DNA of 64,000 nt from Gammaproteobacteria bacterium 45_16_T64 (GCA_002162955.1 MABD01000014.1:47021-111020), one strand, 5' to 3'. Positions 17,798 through 29,020 are shown, counted from the first letter of the stretch. The notes: generated by a model not told the origin, from the letters alone. A program made the numbers and translations.

Positions 17798-20401
17798 TTA
17801 CCCTAACTTTTCATTTACCCAAGCTTCGACAGAAGCTATCGCCGCTGTCAAATTTTCTGGCTGGCTACCGCCCGCCATTGCCATATCTGGACGACCACCG
17901 CCCTTTCCGCCGACTTGAGACGCGACAAAGTTAACGAGCTCACCGGCTTTTACAGTTTTGGTAAGATCTTTGCTCACACCCGCAGCCAAGCTAACTTTTC
18001 CACCATCAGCGACACCTAGTACAACTACACAGCGGCCTAGCTTGTCCTTAACCTTGTCCATCATTTCACGTAATGCTTTGCCGTCAACTCCCTCGACAAC
18101 AACCGCAAGCAGCTTTACATCACCGATCGATTGAGCCTGGGTTGCCAAGTCACCTCCAGCACTGCTGGCTAATTTGGCTTTTTGACGTTCCAATTCTTTT
18201 TCAAGACTACGGACTTTTTCTAAGGCGTTTTGTACCTTTACGGCAACATCGTCTCTGCTAGATTTAACCTGACGCTCAATGTTTGATAATACGGTATCGG
18301 TATTGGATACCCAAGCTAACGCGCCTTTACCAGTGACTGCTTCAAGTCGTCGAACCCCCGCGGCAACAGCTGCTTCGGACACGATTTTAAATAGCCCAAT
18401 ATCACCGGTCCGTCGAGCGTGAGTTCCACCACAGAGTTCAACTGAGTAGTTATCCTGCCCCATCGACAATACACGGACATCATCGCCGTATTTCTCGCCA
18501 AATAGCGCCATAGCACCTTTTTCTTTCGCATCATCGATTGCCATGACTTCGGTATTGATTGATGTGTTTGACAGTACCTCTGCATTAACAATAGATTCGA
18601 TCTTGAAGATCTCTTCTTTTGTAACGGCTTCGAAATGCGAGAAGTCAAATCGCAAACGATCGGCCGTCACCTGAGAACCTTTCTGCGCCACATGGTCACC
18701 CAATACTTCACGTAACGCAGAATGCATAAGATGAGTTGCCGAGTGGTTTAAGCGAATAGCTTGCCTTGCGGGTGCATCAATCAATGCAGTAACACTATCG
18801 CCAATCTTCAATGTACCGTTCTCAAGCTCACCGGCATGAAGATGGGCGTCATTCTCTTTGGTAGTCGCCTCAACAACAAACACACCATTTTCCGACTCAA
18901 ACTGGCCCTGATCACCGATCTGACCACCCGATTCTGCGTAAAAAGGCGTATTATCCAGAACAACAATGGCAGACTGCCCTTCTTCTACTGCCGCGACAGG
19001 GGCGCCATTAACGTAGAGTCCCGTGACCGTCGCGCTAGAGATATCATCGTCATAGCCAGTAAAAGTGGTATTACTTTCAACACCGAGGCCATCGTGATAA
19101 TCGTTCTTAAATTTAGTATCTGCCCCAGAGATTTCTTTCTGCTTGTCCATCTCACGATCAAACCCCTCTTGATCAATGGTAAGACCACGTTCTCTCGCGA
19201 TATCGGCAGTAAGGTCATCAGGGAAGCCGTAAGTATCTTTTAACTTAAATACCACTTTACCCGGTATAACTGTCCCTTCCATGTCTTCCAGAGCCAGCTC
19301 TAGGATCTTCAATCCTTGATCCAATGTTCTGGCAAACTGCTCTTCTTCTCTGAGTAATATCTTTTCTATTTGCGCTTGTTTCGCCACTAGCTCTGGGTAA
19401 GCCCCACCCATCTCTGCCACCAAAGCCGCAACTAACGTGCTAAAAAATGGACCTTTAGCACCCAATTTGTTCCCATGGCGTACTGCTCGACGAATGATAC
19501 GTCGCAAAACATAGCCCCGCCCTTCATTGGAAGGTGCCACGTCATCGGCAATCATAAAGGCGCAGGATCGAATATGGTCGGCAACGACGCGGAGAGATTT
19601 CGACTCCATATCTGTTGCATTGGTGGCTTTTACCACGGCATCAATAAGATTTACAAATAGATCAATTTCATAGTTGCTGTGAACGTTTTGCATGATTGCG
19701 GCAATACGCTCCAGCCCCATACCGGTGTCTACCGAAGGCTTCGGTAGCGGATTTAGCGATCCATCAGGCTGTCGATCAAACTGCATGAAAACCAGATTCC
19801 AGATTTCAATATAACGATCGCCATCTTCTTCAGGGCTTCCTGGAGGACCACCCCACACATCCGCGCCGTGATCATAAAAGATCTCCGTACAGGGTCCACA
19901 TGGGCCCGTATCTCCCATCTGCCAAAAGTTATCCGCCTCCCCCAAACGTGAGAAACGTTCTGGATCAATGCCCATCTCATTGATCCAGATATCTTCCGCT
20001 TCCTTATCTTCGTGATAGACCGTCACCCATAACTTTTCCTTAGGTAGCTTCATCACTTCAGTCAGAAACGCCCATCCGAACTGGATCGCTTCGCGCTTGA
20101 AATAGTCGCCAAAACTAAAGTTGCCTAACATTTCAAAGAAGGTATGGTGACGTGCGGTATAGCCTACATTGTCTAAATCATTGTGCTTACCACCCGCTCG
20201 CACACAGCGCTGACTACTGGTTGCTCGGGTATACGAACGCTTATCGCGACCCAGAAACACATCTTTAAATTGGACCATGCCCGCATTGGTAAACAACAAT
20301 GTCGGGTCATTGGCGGGGACCAAGGGGCTGCTGTCCACTATTTCATGGCCCTGGCCATTAAAATAGTCTAGAAACGCATGGCGTATTTCTGAAGTCTTCA
20401 T
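17798..20401 (-). CDS. alaS: Alanyl-tRNA synthetase
   Basis: This enzyme charges tRNA-Ala and edits mischarged Ser and Gly. I chose the ATG at 20401 ([14 protein letters not shown]) because it matches the family N-terminus and has GGGAAG upstream. A start at 20455 would add 18 atypical residues. The class II catalytic core ([26 protein letters not shown]) is followed by the tRNA-binding region, the editing site (HSATHLMH, and C-G-G-T-H in [15 protein letters not shown]) and a C-terminal coiled coil with the C-Ala domain ([12 protein letters not shown]). At 867 residues it is close to the family norm. Confidence 0.97.
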   Translation of the reverse strand: MKTSEIRHAFLDYFNGQGHEIVDSSPLVPANDPTLLFTNAGMVQFKDVFLGRDKRSYTRATSSQRCVRAGGKHNDLDNVGYTARHHTFFEMLGNFSFGDYFKREAIQFGWAFLTEVMKLPKEKLWVTVYHEDKEAEDIWINEMGIDPERFSRLGEADNFWQMGDTGPCGPCTEIFYDHGADVWGGPPGSPEEDGDRYIEIWNLVFMQFDRQPDGSLNPLPKPSVDTGMGLERIAAIMQNVHSNYEIDLFVNLIDAVVKATNATDMESKSLRVVADHIRSCAFMIADDVAPSNEGRGYVLRRIIRRAVRHGNKLGAKGPFFSTLVAALVAEMGGAYPELVAKQAQIEKILLREEEQFARTLDQGLKILELALEDMEGTVIPGKVVFKLKDTYGFPDDLTADIARERGLTIDQEGFDREMDKQKEISGADTKFKNDYHDGLGVESNTTFTGYDDDISSATVTGLYVNGAPVAAVEEGQSAIVVLDNTPFYAESGGQIGDQGQFESENGVFVVEATTKENDAHLHAGELENGTLKIGDSVTALIDAPARQAIRLNHSATHLMHSALREVLGDHVAQKGSQVTADRLRFDFSHFEAVTKEEIFKIESIVNAEVLSNTSINTEVMAIDDAKEKGAMALFGEKYGDDVRVLSMGQDNYSVELCGGTHARRTGDIGLFKIVSEAAVAAGVRRLEAVTGKGALAWVSNTDTVLSNIERQVKSSRDDVAVKVQNALEKVRSLEKELERQKAKLASSAGGDLATQAQSIGDVKLLAVVVEGVDGKALREMMDKVKDKLGRCVVVLGVADGGKVSLAAGVSKDLTKTVKAGELVNFVASQVGGKGGGRPDMAMAGGSQPENLTAAIASVEAWVNEKLG

Positions 20402-20511
20402 AATTCTTCCCGAATCTGGTGGGTCTACGTCAAAATCGGGCAAGTTTATCATCAATTGAGGTAAATACTAAGGGTAACCCCGTACAAGTAGGCATATATG
20501 CTGTATACAGA

Positions 20512-20988
20512 TTATTCCTCTAAAAACTCATCCCTTGCATCCATTGCAAACTGGATATGATCAAAGCTATAACCTCTATATTGTAAGAAGCGCTGTTGTT
20601 TGGCTTTGAGCTTAATATCCTGAACAGCCTCTAGGCCAAACTTTCTTTCTCGAAGCGCAACGACGTTTTCAAACCAGTCAATCTCCAGCTCATCAAAAGC
20701 GCTGGAAATAACCTCTTCTGGAACCCGCTTTAGCTTGAGCGCTTGGCGAATTTTAAGTGGCCCATTTCCCTGAAGGGCCTTACTTCGAATACTCGACCTA
20801 GCAAAGCGAAAGTCCGAGACATATTCCAACGCCACCATCTCTGACACAACCCGCTGCACAACTTCACTCACCCCGTCTTCCTTAGGAGCTTTTTTAAGCA
20901 ACTTATCAAACAATTCGCTCTCGCCATGCTCTCTACGACTCAATAAATCAATCGCACGGTGTTTTAGCTTGGTATAGGTATCGTCCAC
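20512..20988 (-). CDS. recX: Regulatory protein RecX
   Basis: This is a modulator of RecA filaments. The 158-residue protein is basic and helical, with the RecX three-helix repeats (AIDLLSRREHGESELFDKLLKK near the start; GNGPLKIRQALKLKRVP in the middle; KQQRFLQYRGYSFDHIQFAM at the end). In most gammaproteobacteria recX follows recA directly. Here recA lies 26.8 kb away, with an accessory block between. RecX lies 111 bases upstream of alaS in the same direction and may be co-transcribed with it. Confidence 0.93.
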   Translation of the reverse strand: MDDTYTKLKHRAIDLLSRREHGESELFDKLLKKAPKEDGVSEVVQRVVSEMVALEYVSDFRFARSSIRSKALQGNGPLKIRQALKLKRVPEEVISSAFDELEIDWFENVVALRERKFGLEAVQDIKLKAKQQRFLQYRGYSFDHIQFAMDARDEFLEE

Positions 20989-21028
20989 GCTCTTTTCTCT
21001 TCATGTCTTAGGTTTTTGGCTTGCCAAC

Positions 21029-21061
21029 AAAAAAGCCGATACAAATTGTATCGGCTTTTTT
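21029..21061 (-). terminator. Terminator of the phasin-like gene
   Basis: Perfect 15-bp stem (aaaaaagccgataca/tgtatcggctttttt) with a three-base loop, 22 bases after the stop codon at 21083. A run of six T residues follows on the minus strand. The hairpin is symmetrical but no plus-strand gene precedes it. Confidence 0.9.
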
Positions 21062-21082
21062 CAACAAAGGCAGCTATTCGCG

Positions 21083-21823
21083 TTAGACTAGCGAATTTAC
21101 CTTAGCAATATACTTATCTATTGCCTCAGCTTTGCTCATTCCCTTTATTTCACGTCGTGCATCAAACTTAGCACGCTCCTGAACTTTCGCCATTGCTGGG
21201 CGTCGTCCTGTCACATCACCTTCTTCGCCCTGCTTGAACAATGCATACAATTCAAGCTGAGCAGCCGGAGCTGGTGCGCTTGTCAATTTAGACACTTTAC
21301 TCTTCGCATCGCCAAACGCTAGCAACAACTCTTCCGCAACCACTTCTGCCGCTTTCTTACGTGTAGCGGGTTTTGCCGCGCTGCCAGCCGCAGGTTTCTT
21401 TACGGCTTTCTTAGCCGCAACTTTCTTTACGGGTGTAGATTCTACTGCTTTTAGTACTGGCTTAGCTTTCTTGGGTGCATCTTCTTCAGCGATCTCTACC
21501 GCTTTAGGTGCAGCCTTAGGAGCAGGTTTCGAACCACCTTTCTTCACAATGGTTTCGCCAGCTTCTACTAGTTCATCAAAGATACGTTGGCTCTCTTCTC
21601 TTGCCAACGAAACAACACCTGTGCCAAATGCATTCATGCTCGCAACAATACCGTCGCTTTCATTGGCATTACCTTTATCAGCAATCTGCTGGTAAATACG
21701 CGTTCGCTCTTGATCTAACTTGCCAAACAAGCCAATCCCAGCGAAACGAATTCTACGCGCATTGTATTTTACGCGATTGCCAAAGGAAGATTCCTCAGCA
21801 ACCATATTCGTTAATTTTCCCAT
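21083..21823 (-). CDS. Phasin-like (PHA granule-associated) protein
   Basis: This is a 246-residue protein. The N-terminal part (about residues 1-95) is a helical phasin-type domain (RFAGIGLFGKLDQERTRIY, then VVSLAREESQRIFDELVEAG). A long Lys/Ala/Pro-rich tail follows (PKAAPKA, VKKVAAKKAVKKPAA). This layout matches PhaF-type phasins, whose basic tail binds DNA and helps polyhydroxyalkanoate granules segregate. The last 55 residues return to ordinary composition (ARREIKGMSKAEAIDKY). No PHA synthase is in the window. The call rests on composition and a short resemblance, so a histone-like role remains possible. Confidence 0.65.
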   Translation of the reverse strand: MGKLTNMVAEESSFGNRVKYNARRIRFAGIGLFGKLDQERTRIYQQIADKGNANESDGIVASMNAFGTGVVSLAREESQRIFDELVEAGETIVKKGGSKPAPKAAPKAVEIAEEDAPKKAKPVLKAVESTPVKKVAAKKAVKKPAAGSAAKPATRKKAAEVVAEELLLAFGDAKSKVSKLTSAPAPAAQLELYALFKQGEEGDVTGRRPAMAKVQERAKFDARREIKGMSKAEAIDKYIAKVNSLV

Positions 21824-22193
21824 GTTTAATCTCTCAGCGTTTAACCGATATCCGTAAACGTTAGCACCAATGCGAGTGAACGCAGGCGTCTAACCTATCT
21901 TTAATATTGAACAACCGTAACACTCTACTAGCAGTTACATTTCAGCAGTAACCCATTTTCATCAGGCCAGCTAAAGTTCCCCAGACATGGCAATCGTACA
22001 GAAGCCAATTAGAATAAAAAACCAATTTTTGACTTTTTATTACTAGCGCATACGAAGACCAGCCCCCCACAATTTCGAGTATTCCAGTGGTTTCTTACTA
22101 TTCCCAAAAACCTTCTATAATTCAGTTAATTAGGCTTTCACGAAAAAGACATGAATCCGCCTTTTGTAAGACAACAATTCGGACCTCACCTGT
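21824..22193. other. Divergent promoter region, phasin-like gene and hybrid kinase
   Basis: About 370 AT-rich bases between two divergent genes. It must carry both promoters. I see no additional gene, repeat or clear operator. Confidence 0.4.
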
Positions 22194-24551
22194 ATGCACC
22201 CGACACTACAAGAACAGATTCAATCACACCTTCCTGATGAACTGACCCAACTGCCTGAAATTTCGTCACTTTTGGATGCTATTGATTCCACATACCATGA
22301 TTTTGAAAGTGACCTGATCCTTCTAGAGCAACATATGGAAAGAAGTTCGGACGACTTATACACGGTCAACGTCCGACTTAAAACGGAGGCCACCAAGCAC
22401 CAGCAAGCCATTCAGCAGTTAAAAAACAACCTAAGCCAATTAAACATCGATTCAGATACCACCGTTGATGAAGATGATTTGCTTTCTATTTCAGCGTTTC
22501 TATCAAAACAAATAGAGCTCAGGCAGCAATCCGAAACCGATTTACGAAAAGCCAAAGATGACGCAGAAATTGCAGCAAAGACCAAGACTGAATTTCTCGC
22601 CACCATGAGCCATGAAATCCGCACGCCTCTCAATGGCGTCATCGGCATGACATCATTACTGGCAAATACATCGCTGAGTGACGACCAGTTGCATTACTTG
22701 GAAACCATCCAAACCTGCAGTCACTCACTGATGAATCTGGTCAACGATATTTTGGACGTATCCAAATTTGATACCGGCAAAATACAACTCGAACGTACGC
22801 CATTTAGCCCGCGGTCATCTATCGAACAAACACTACAAGTTGTCGCCGAACGCGCACAAACTAAAAACCTTCATTTAGTGTCTTACATCTCCTCTGACAT
22901 TCCCAGCTACCTTATTGGTGACTCCGGTCGAATACATCAAATACTCCTAAATTTACTCTCTAACTCAGTGAAATTTACCGATGAAGGGTCAATACTGATC
23001 AGCGCCAGTCAAGCCGAAGCAAGCAAAGGCAGCGCCAAGCGTTTTTGGATCACTTTTACCATAAAAGATACCGGCATCGGCATCAGTAAATCCCAACAAA
23101 AGAACCTCTTCAAACCCTTTGTTCAGGCAGATTCAACCACCACAAGAAAATACGGCGGGACAGGCTTAGGCTTAACCCTTTGTAAACAGCTGGCAACCCT
23201 GATGGGCGGAACCATCGACGTTTATAGCAAACCCAATCAGGGGAGCGAATTTACAGTAACTCTCCCTCTACGCACGTCACCCTCTACCGATAAAGCCCCT
23301 TGGGAAAGTCACCCTTTGCCCGCCAAAAGGGTCATGCTTATCGAAGACAATAAGACCAGCGCCAAAGCCATTCACGCCCAACTAGAACATTGGGGGCTTA
23401 ATATCTACACCGCCACCCGCTCCGACAATGCAATAAAAATACTACGTAAAGGAAAATTCGACGCATTGATTATCGACAATGATATCGACAATCAACATGC
23501 AGACATACCTGATGGCATTTCATTGTTGGACCGGATTAGACATTATGGGGCAAACCTCGCGACAATCCCTACTCTACTGTTGCTGAATCTGTCTGAAAAA
23601 ACCGATGACCCTATTTTTTCTAATGACTGCACTCACCATATTGCAAAACCATTAGAGTCTCATCAGCTATACAACAAGCTCGCCTCATTCCTTATGGAGC
23701 ACTCATCACAACATTCCCCTCAGCCCCAAACCATCGCAACAGAATCAAGATGGATCCCCCATTATGAGCTTAGGGTGCTTGTTGTCGAAGACGATTTGGT
23801 AAATCAAGAGATCTCATCCATGATGCTGAAAGAACTTAATTGCCATGTTGACATCGCCAGCGATGGTCACGAAGCGGTGACAGCAGTGAAGAGTCATCAA
23901 TATGACTTGGTGCTAATGGACTGCCAGATGCCAGATATGGATGGCTATGAGGCAACACGGGTTATCCGTAAACTTGGGTTCACCGAACTGCCCATTGTCG
24001 CGCTTACCGCAAATGCGATGCCAACAGACGAAGAGTTGTGCCTTGCCTGCGGTATGAACGCTTACCTCACCAAACCGATCAAAAGCACCACGTTGGCCGA
24101 AACACTCAAGCAGTGGGCACCAAGCACAGCTCATATTCTGCCACCCAAAGCACCTTCCGAACGCCCAATCGCCTCAACAGCAAATCAAAGCAAAATATCT
24201 ACAGGTATTATGTTTGATCAAGGTCTAGACATGATGGGAGGTAAACTATCACGCTACATAACATTATTAGGATTGGCGGTTGAGCAGCACCATGATAGCC
24301 CGAATAATATTGCGCAAGCGATAGACAATGCTGACTTTGAAACCGCCCAAAAACTGGCGCATTCGTTAAAAAGTGTTGGGGCCAATATCGGTGCTACGCA
24401 GCTGTCAGTGCTGGCATTCAGTATTGAGCATCAAATACGTGAATCCAGCACCACACCCAGCATTCCTGAGCAAGATGTATCTCAATTGCAGCAAGAATGG
24501 ATCAACGTTAAATCTGCAATAGAAGCCTATATTACGGACAACCAACAATGA
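22194..24551 (+). CDS. Soluble hybrid histidine kinase (HisKA-HATPase-REC-REC-Hpt)
   Basis: This is a 785-residue phosphorelay kinase without a membrane segment. An N-terminal helical, coiled-coil region (1-125) is the only input area. HisKA carries H140 ([10 protein letters not shown]), and the HATPase at about 245-365 has [11 protein letters not shown]. The first receiver (about 381-500) is diverged (IEDNKTS, IIDNDID). The second (about 525-640) is canonical ([16 protein letters not shown]). A C-terminal Hpt domain has H723 ([12 protein letters not shown]). The domain order resembles BarA/GacS, but without their transmembrane sensor. GacS-type kinases control CsrB/RsmZ sRNAs, and such an sRNA is in this window, but no direct link can be seen. 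Its stop lies 12 bases from the convergent slyD-like gene. Confidence 0.9.
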   Translation: MHPTLQEQIQSHLPDELTQLPEISSLLDAIDSTYHDFESDLILLEQHMERSSDDLYTVNVRLKTEATKHQQAIQQLKNNLSQLNIDSDTTVDEDDLLSISAFLSKQIELRQQSETDLRKAKDDAEIAAKTKTEFLATMSHEIRTPLNGVIGMTSLLANTSLSDDQLHYLETIQTCSHSLMNLVNDILDVSKFDTGKIQLERTPFSPRSSIEQTLQVVAERAQTKNLHLVSYISSDIPSYLIGDSGRIHQILLNLLSNSVKFTDEGSILISASQAEASKGSAKRFWITFTIKDTGIGISKSQQKNLFKPFVQADSTTTRKYGGTGLGLTLCKQLATLMGGTIDVYSKPNQGSEFTVTLPLRTSPSTDKAPWESHPLPAKRVMLIEDNKTSAKAIHAQLEHWGLNIYTATRSDNAIKILRKGKFDALIIDNDIDNQHADIPDGISLLDRIRHYGANLATIPTLLLLNLSEKTDDPIFSNDCTHHIAKPLESHQLYNKLASFLMEHSSQHSPQPQTIATESRWIPHYELRVLVVEDDLVNQEISSMMLKELNCHVDIASDGHEAVTAVKSHQYDLVLMDCQMPDMDGYEATRVIRKLGFTELPIVALTANAMPTDEELCLACGMNAYLTKPIKSTTLAETLKQWAPSTAHILPPKAPSERPIASTANQSKISTGIMFDQGLDMMGGKLSRYITLLGLAVEQHHDSPNNIAQAIDNADFETAQKLAHSLKSVGANIGATQLSVLAFSIEHQIRESSTTPSIPEQDVSQLQQEWINVKSAIEAYITDNQQ

Positions 24552-24563
24552 CTCATCGATAGA

Positions 24564-24989
24564 TCATTTAACGCTAATAATGGTGATGTCGTAACACAAT
24601 GTTCGACCAGAATACGGATGATTAAAATCAACTTTTGCCGTGTCGCCTTCAACATCAACAACCATCACTACGTGCTGCTCCCCAGTATCATCAATCGCCG
24701 TCATCACGCCGCCCGCAACGCGAGCCTCTTCGGGTACATCTTTGGTGGGGATTTCGATAATTTGACTAGGATCCGCATATCCATACCCGTCTTCTGGCGA
24801 CACAGTAACTTCGATATGATCACCGGATGACTTTCCCATTAGAGCGGCTTCAATCACTTCCAGTAATATCCCCTCCCCTTGAATAAACTCGACGGGTTCT
24901 AAGCCATCATTACTATCAACCTGAACCCCATCATCAAAGGTAAGATTAAAATTCAACGCTACTCGGCTGCCTTCAACAATTGCTGTCAT
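24564..24989 (-). CDS. FKBP-type peptidyl-prolyl isomerase, SlyD/FkpB-like
   Basis: This is a 141-residue cytoplasmic prolyl isomerase and probable chaperone. It has an FKBP core interrupted by an insert-in-flap domain, as in SlyD: EFIQGEGILLEVIEAALMGK near residue 35, VSPEDGYGYADPSQ near 62, then the insert (VMTAIDDTGE) and the closing DFNHPYSGRTL. There is no His/Cys-rich metal-binding tail as in E. coli SlyD. It is a single gene convergent with the hybrid kinase. Confidence 0.9.
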   Translation of the reverse strand: MTAIVEGSRVALNFNLTFDDGVQVDSNDGLEPVEFIQGEGILLEVIEAALMGKSSGDHIEVTVSPEDGYGYADPSQIIEIPTKDVPEEARVAGGVMTAIDDTGEQHVVMVVDVEGDTAKVDFNHPYSGRTLCYDITIISVK

Positions 24990-25060
24990 ACTTTCCCACT
25001 CTCTATTACTAAACCTATGTAAATGATAGAACTCTATCTTTAGGGATTGTATAACGAAAC

Positions 25061-27139
25061 CTAAGTGGTTGCCAAAAACTGCTTTACCTCGGTTAACAAC
25101 GCAGCATCTTCATCCTCGCCACCGTAACGGATCATGATGAATAGTGACATAATTGATGACAACGACTCATCATGCTCTGGAAAGGCAGCAAGTAAACGTT
25201 GTTCGTACTCTGATGGGCACTCCCCTTCTTGCGGTTCACACCCACGCCGCGCCATCTCTTTCGTAAATCGCCGATAGTACAGCATGGAGGCCTTCTCTCG
25301 ATCCTTATGCCCCAAACACGATGCAATCAGCAGAGGAATCAACATATAGCTCAACATCAATACCACGATAGACAACCCAGAAAAGAATAATAGTTTGCCA
25401 ACAGTGCCTCGCTCAAACCCCACCTCTTCCATAACATCCATTTGCTTCTCGGCATCAAAATGGACCACCCAGAGCTCCACCCCCTGCATCCATGCTGATA
25501 ATCGAGCAATAATCTCGCTTTCCCACCAAGAGCAGTCTCCACCTTTGTTACACGCTAGGGTTGAAGCTTGTTTTTTGGCTTTTGACCTATCGTTTTGATC
25601 TTGAATTTCGGTAGCTTTCTCCTTCGTTTTGATTTTCACCACCGGTACATTCAAACCCATTCCACTCAGTAGATCCACAGGTTCGATACGCTGCCATCCT
25701 TTACCTTGGAGCCATACCTCTAGCCAGATATGAGCATGCTCCTGTTTTACGACAATAATATTAGTGAGCGCTATATTCTTACCACCTCGATAACCAGTGA
25801 CAATTCGAGAGGGAATTCCTGCGGCTCTCATTAACATTGCAAAACTACCGGCAAGCTGTTCTGCACTTCCCTTGTGGGTTTCAAACAAAAAATCATCTAG
25901 GCTCTGATCTACAACGTTCTCGGACGGCCCCTTCCTCAGGGTTAATTTTGCATCGACAAACCACTTTTTCGCTTTCGCCACCGTATCCGCGTCATTCTTA
26001 TTTTCTCCTGCCCACAATCGACCAAGGCCCATAACCTTCGGATTGGTGTCGATGGGAAACTGTAAGGCTCGCATTCTCTGCTCATCACCCAATGTAGCAT
26101 CGATGGTATAGTGTAAATAGCTTTGCATTTCATAGGTGAATTCGCGTTCAATAGGTCGTATGCCCATCAATTGATACTCTTTACTCAACACCAGTTCCGG
26201 TGCAGAGCGAAATGGCATATCCAAACCATATAACCAATAACTACCATGAGGAGCTACCCGCACCTGGTAACGAATAATGTCAGACCCATCCGTCACCCTT
26301 TTATCGAGATCAGCTTTATTTCGAATTCTATTGTTCATGACATTTCGACGCGAATCCCAGCCATCAGGCAACCGCCACACACTACCATCGAAGTGTGAAA
26401 ATACCGCACCTCGCCAATACAACGTATTGTTATCTGGAATCATTGATTCGAATTCTGCGATAAGCACCGCTACGTCTTTGCCTTTGTTTTGATTCGCCTG
26501 TCCAGATTTCAAAGTACCCGTTATGGGTGAGGGACGTTGCTCCTGCTGAATCATTTTGACAGGCACTCCCATCGCGATACCCAAATCCCATAGCGGACCA
26601 GGAATACGGGGTAACATAAAAAACAAAACGGCAGCAAAAGGAAGTGAAATACATAAATAGCTTGTACAGCGCAGCGCGATAGATCGCCATGCTGAGTGAA
26701 AACTGGAGCTTTGCAAAGCCATCACATTAAATAATAGCAACCACATAACCACAAAAAGGTGGCTCATTTGCCACAAACTAATGCCAAACAGTGCGTTCAA
26801 TGCAACCACAATACACACCGCCAACATTATCAACCACAAATCCCTTTTGCCCGACACTTCGCTACTTTTTAGCCAGAGCAACCCGCAAATAAATGCCATA
26901 ATAGCATCGCCGCCAAACCAAGAATCAAAGCTCTGATAGATAACAAATGATAAAAGACATAGCAGTGGAACCAAGCCTAACTTTCTCAGTTTTCCTGGCG
27001 GCACCAAATGTAAAATCATCGGCAACAAACATACCAAGCTCACCGACATCGGTAGTCTCACGATCGCAGGTAGCGTCGCAACCAGCAACAAAAAAAGCAC
27101 AGCAACAAACTGTGGCTGCGAGCGAAAACGAGAAAACAT
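25061..27139 (-). CDS. TgpA-like membrane protein with degenerate transglutaminase domain
   Basis: This 692-residue protein has an N-terminal block of five to seven membrane segments (DUF3488, about residues 10-190), a periplasmic transglutaminase-like domain (about 330-510), one more membrane segment (about 575-600) and a cytoplasmic DUF4129-like tail. The normal active-site pattern GxCExxA reads GSAEQLAG here, so the catalytic Cys is replaced by Ala. The His site (HAHIWLEVW) is kept, and the usual DPT reads EPVDL. It is probably not an active transglutaminase. It is the last gene of the moxR-DUF58-tgpA operon, 5 bases after the DUF58 gene. Confidence 0.88.
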   Translation of the reverse strand: MFSRFRSQPQFVAVLFLLLVATLPAIVRLPMSVSLVCLLPMILHLVPPGKLRKLGLVPLLCLLSFVIYQSFDSWFGGDAIMAFICGLLWLKSSEVSGKRDLWLIMLAVCIVVALNALFGISLWQMSHLFVVMWLLLFNVMALQSSSFHSAWRSIALRCTSYLCISLPFAAVLFFMLPRIPGPLWDLGIAMGVPVKMIQQEQRPSPITGTLKSGQANQNKGKDVAVLIAEFESMIPDNNTLYWRGAVFSHFDGSVWRLPDGWDSRRNVMNNRIRNKADLDKRVTDGSDIIRYQVRVAPHGSYWLYGLDMPFRSAPELVLSKEYQLMGIRPIEREFTYEMQSYLHYTIDATLGDEQRMRALQFPIDTNPKVMGLGRLWAGENKNDADTVAKAKKWFVDAKLTLRKGPSENVVDQSLDDFLFETHKGSAEQLAGSFAMLMRAAGIPSRIVTGYRGGKNIALTNIIVVKQEHAHIWLEVWLQGKGWQRIEPVDLLSGMGLNVPVVKIKTKEKATEIQDQNDRSKAKKQASTLACNKGGDCSWWESEIIARLSAWMQGVELWVVHFDAEKQMDVMEEVGFERGTVGKLLFFSGLSIVVLMLSYMLIPLLIASCLGHKDREKASMLYYRRFTKEMARRGCEPQEGECPSEYEQRLLAAFPEHDESLSSIMSLFIMIRYGGEDEDAALLTEVKQFLATT

Positions 27140-27144
27140 GTAAT

Positions 27145-28020
27145 TTAGCCTCGACTAACCAGCGCCAACATTTGAAGGCTATTATTGTAATGGCCAACGC
27201 CTAATCCTGGAGTTAGCTTCTCATTCCCAATGCGAAGTCCATACTGAACACCGGCATTATGACAATCAATAACCCAACGGGTTAGCTGCCTCAAATCGCT
27301 TTCCTGGTGATCGCCCTTATCAACATGTTTAACGACACTATTATCCGATAACCAAAGTATCTTCTCAGACTCATCACCACCGAACTCTTTTACTGTCAAT
27401 TGTTCAGTCCGCGCCATAGCTTTCCAATCTACCCGCCTCAGATTATCCCCTGACTGATACGCTCGAACCCCTGAAAGCTCATCCATGTCCTGCGGGTCAT
27501 TACTTAGTTGATTAACCACTGGTAAAGGCTGACTTCCACACGGCTCTGGGTAAACTAGACATGCAGGCAAATCTTCCGTGACTTTGCTGACCTTCCACAA
27601 TCCAAATGGCCAGGTAGAAAACAACATTTTTTGATTTGGAACAAACCAACCTCGCGCAGAAACGGGCACTTCAACATGGAGCCACTGGTGCTCAACACCG
27701 TTGATTAGATCCACTGAATGTTGGCCACACCCTATTTCAAAATGCTCACGCTGATCATCACTCGTTAACGACACTTGATAATGCGCAACACCTCCAGCGA
27801 AACAAGGGGTCACTTGCCAAGGGGCGCTGTTAACCCCTGACATATTGCGATAGGTAAGTAGAGACGCGAGTAGCCATACACCAAACAACAAACACGCAAA
27901 CATGAATATAATATTATTGTTGTAGTTTGTCGCCAACACAAAAGCAGCAACACACACAATTAACCAACCAACACCTGCAGGCGTCAGCGCTAAATGTCGC
28001 CGAGCCTTATTTCGACTCAC
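27145..28020 (-). CDS. DUF58 domain protein
   Basis: This is a 291-residue membrane protein with two N-terminal membrane segments (about residues 15-55) and a C-terminal DUF58 domain. The hallmark is DELSGVRAYQSGDNLRRVDWKAMART (residues about 178-205, read as two adjacent pieces). DUF58 proteins accompany MoxR ATPases and TgpA-like proteins in three-gene operons and are often vWA-like assembly partners. The start overlaps the moxR stop by 4 bases, which indicates translational coupling. The biochemical role is unknown in this family. Confidence 0.9.
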   Translation of the reverse strand: MSRNKARRHLALTPAGVGWLIVCVAAFVLATNYNNNIIFMFACLLFGVWLLASLLTYRNMSGVNSAPWQVTPCFAGGVAHYQVSLTSDDQREHFEIGCGQHSVDLINGVEHQWLHVEVPVSARGWFVPNQKMLFSTWPFGLWKVSKVTEDLPACLVYPEPCGSQPLPVVNQLSNDPQDMDELSGVRAYQSGDNLRRVDWKAMARTEQLTVKEFGGDESEKILWLSDNSVVKHVDKGDHQESDLRQLTRWVIDCHNAGVQYGLRIGNEKLTPGLGVGHYNNSLQMLALVSRG

Positions 28021-28964
28021 GGTATCGCTACATTATCGAGAAGTTCTTGCCCGGCCCGACGTGGATTAACTCCCTCATCGAAAAATCTCAATCTATGGCC
28101 AACCACCGCGGTAAGAATTTTTTGAACATGGGCTGGCAGCACAAAAGTAGAACCTTCCATCCATGCGAATGCCTTAGCCGCGACTATCATTGCCAGCCCA
28201 GCTCGCGGTGACAACCCGTTCTGAAATACACTCGACTCTCGCGTATAATTAACCAGCGCATGTACGTATTCATATAACGCATCACTAATATCAATCGCTA
28301 AGACTTGCTTTTGCCACTGTTCAATTTCACTTGGTCCAGTCTCAGCTTGAAGCTCCGCGAGTAATTGACGCCGATCTTTACCAGCATACAGCGCGAGCTC
28401 CGCACTCTTATCAGGATAGCCAAGCTCTAAACGCATCAAGAAGCGATCAAGCTGCGCTTCCGGAAGTGGAAATGTACCAAATTGATCCTGTGGGTTTTGT
28501 GTCGCAATCACGTAGAATGGAGCGGGCAAAGGACGCGTTCTACCATCGATCGTGACTTGGTGCTCTTCCATCGCCTCCAGTAACGCACTTTGCGTTTTAG
28601 GCGTGGCGCGATTTATCTCATCTGCCAATACTATTTGATTAAAAATGGGGCCAGGCTGAAATTGAAACTCACCCTTATCTCGGTGAAATACCGAACACCC
28701 CAGAATATCGCTGGGTAATAGATCATTGGTAAATTGCACACGTTGGAACTGCAATCCAAACACCGTCGCTAATGCGTGTGCCATTACGGTCTTACCGGTC
28801 CCAGGCTCATCTTCAATAAGTAAATGACCACCTGCCAACATACAACAAACCGCCAAACGAAGCTGTTCTGTTTTTCCAAGAACAATCGATTCAAGCTTTG
28901 TAAGCAACGGTTCAATCTCAGACTGACCCACTGCACGCAACGATTTTGGTTTTATACTAAGCAT
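28017..28964 (-). CDS. MoxR-family AAA+ ATPase
   Basis: This is a 315-residue chaperone-like ATPase. Walker A is EPGTGKT (near residue 55), Walker B is IVLADEINRATPKTQSALLEAMEE (two pieces, near 110), and sensor 1 is VIATQNPQDQFGTFPLPEAQLDRF. The C-terminal lid is of the AAA_lid_2 type. MoxR ATPases help mature or regulate partner protein complexes. The partners here are the overlapping DUF58 and TgpA-like genes. The family call is secure and the target unknown. Confidence 0.93.
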   Translation of the reverse strand: MLSIKPKSLRAVGQSEIEPLLTKLESIVLGKTEQLRLAVCCMLAGGHLLIEDEPGTGKTVMAHALATVFGLQFQRVQFTNDLLPSDILGCSVFHRDKGEFQFQPGPIFNQIVLADEINRATPKTQSALLEAMEEHQVTIDGRTRPLPAPFYVIATQNPQDQFGTFPLPEAQLDRFLMRLELGYPDKSAELALYAGKDRRQLLAELQAETGPSEIEQWQKQVLAIDISDALYEYVHALVNYTRESSVFQNGLSPRAGLAMIVAAKAFAWMEGSTFVLPAHVQKILTAVVGHRLRFFDEGVNPRRAGQELLDNVAIP

Positions 28965-28986
28965 AACGACCTCTCGAATCGCAAGA

Positions 28987-29020
28987 TAGACACAGCAAGT
29001 ATTCTGGCTCGCTGTGTCTA
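28987..29020 (-). other. Intergenic stem-loop before moxR
   Basis: Perfect 10-bp stem (tagacacagc/gctgtgtcta) with a 14-base loop, 8 bases after the stop of the di-heme protein gene. There is no T-run, so it is more likely an RNA-processing or stability element, or a Rho-dependent end, than an intrinsic terminator. Confidence 0.5.

Noticed and set aside
22194..24551. Naming the soluble hybrid kinase gacS/barA
   Set aside because: The domain order is similar, but the transmembrane sensor and HAMP domain are missing, so the symbol is not justified.
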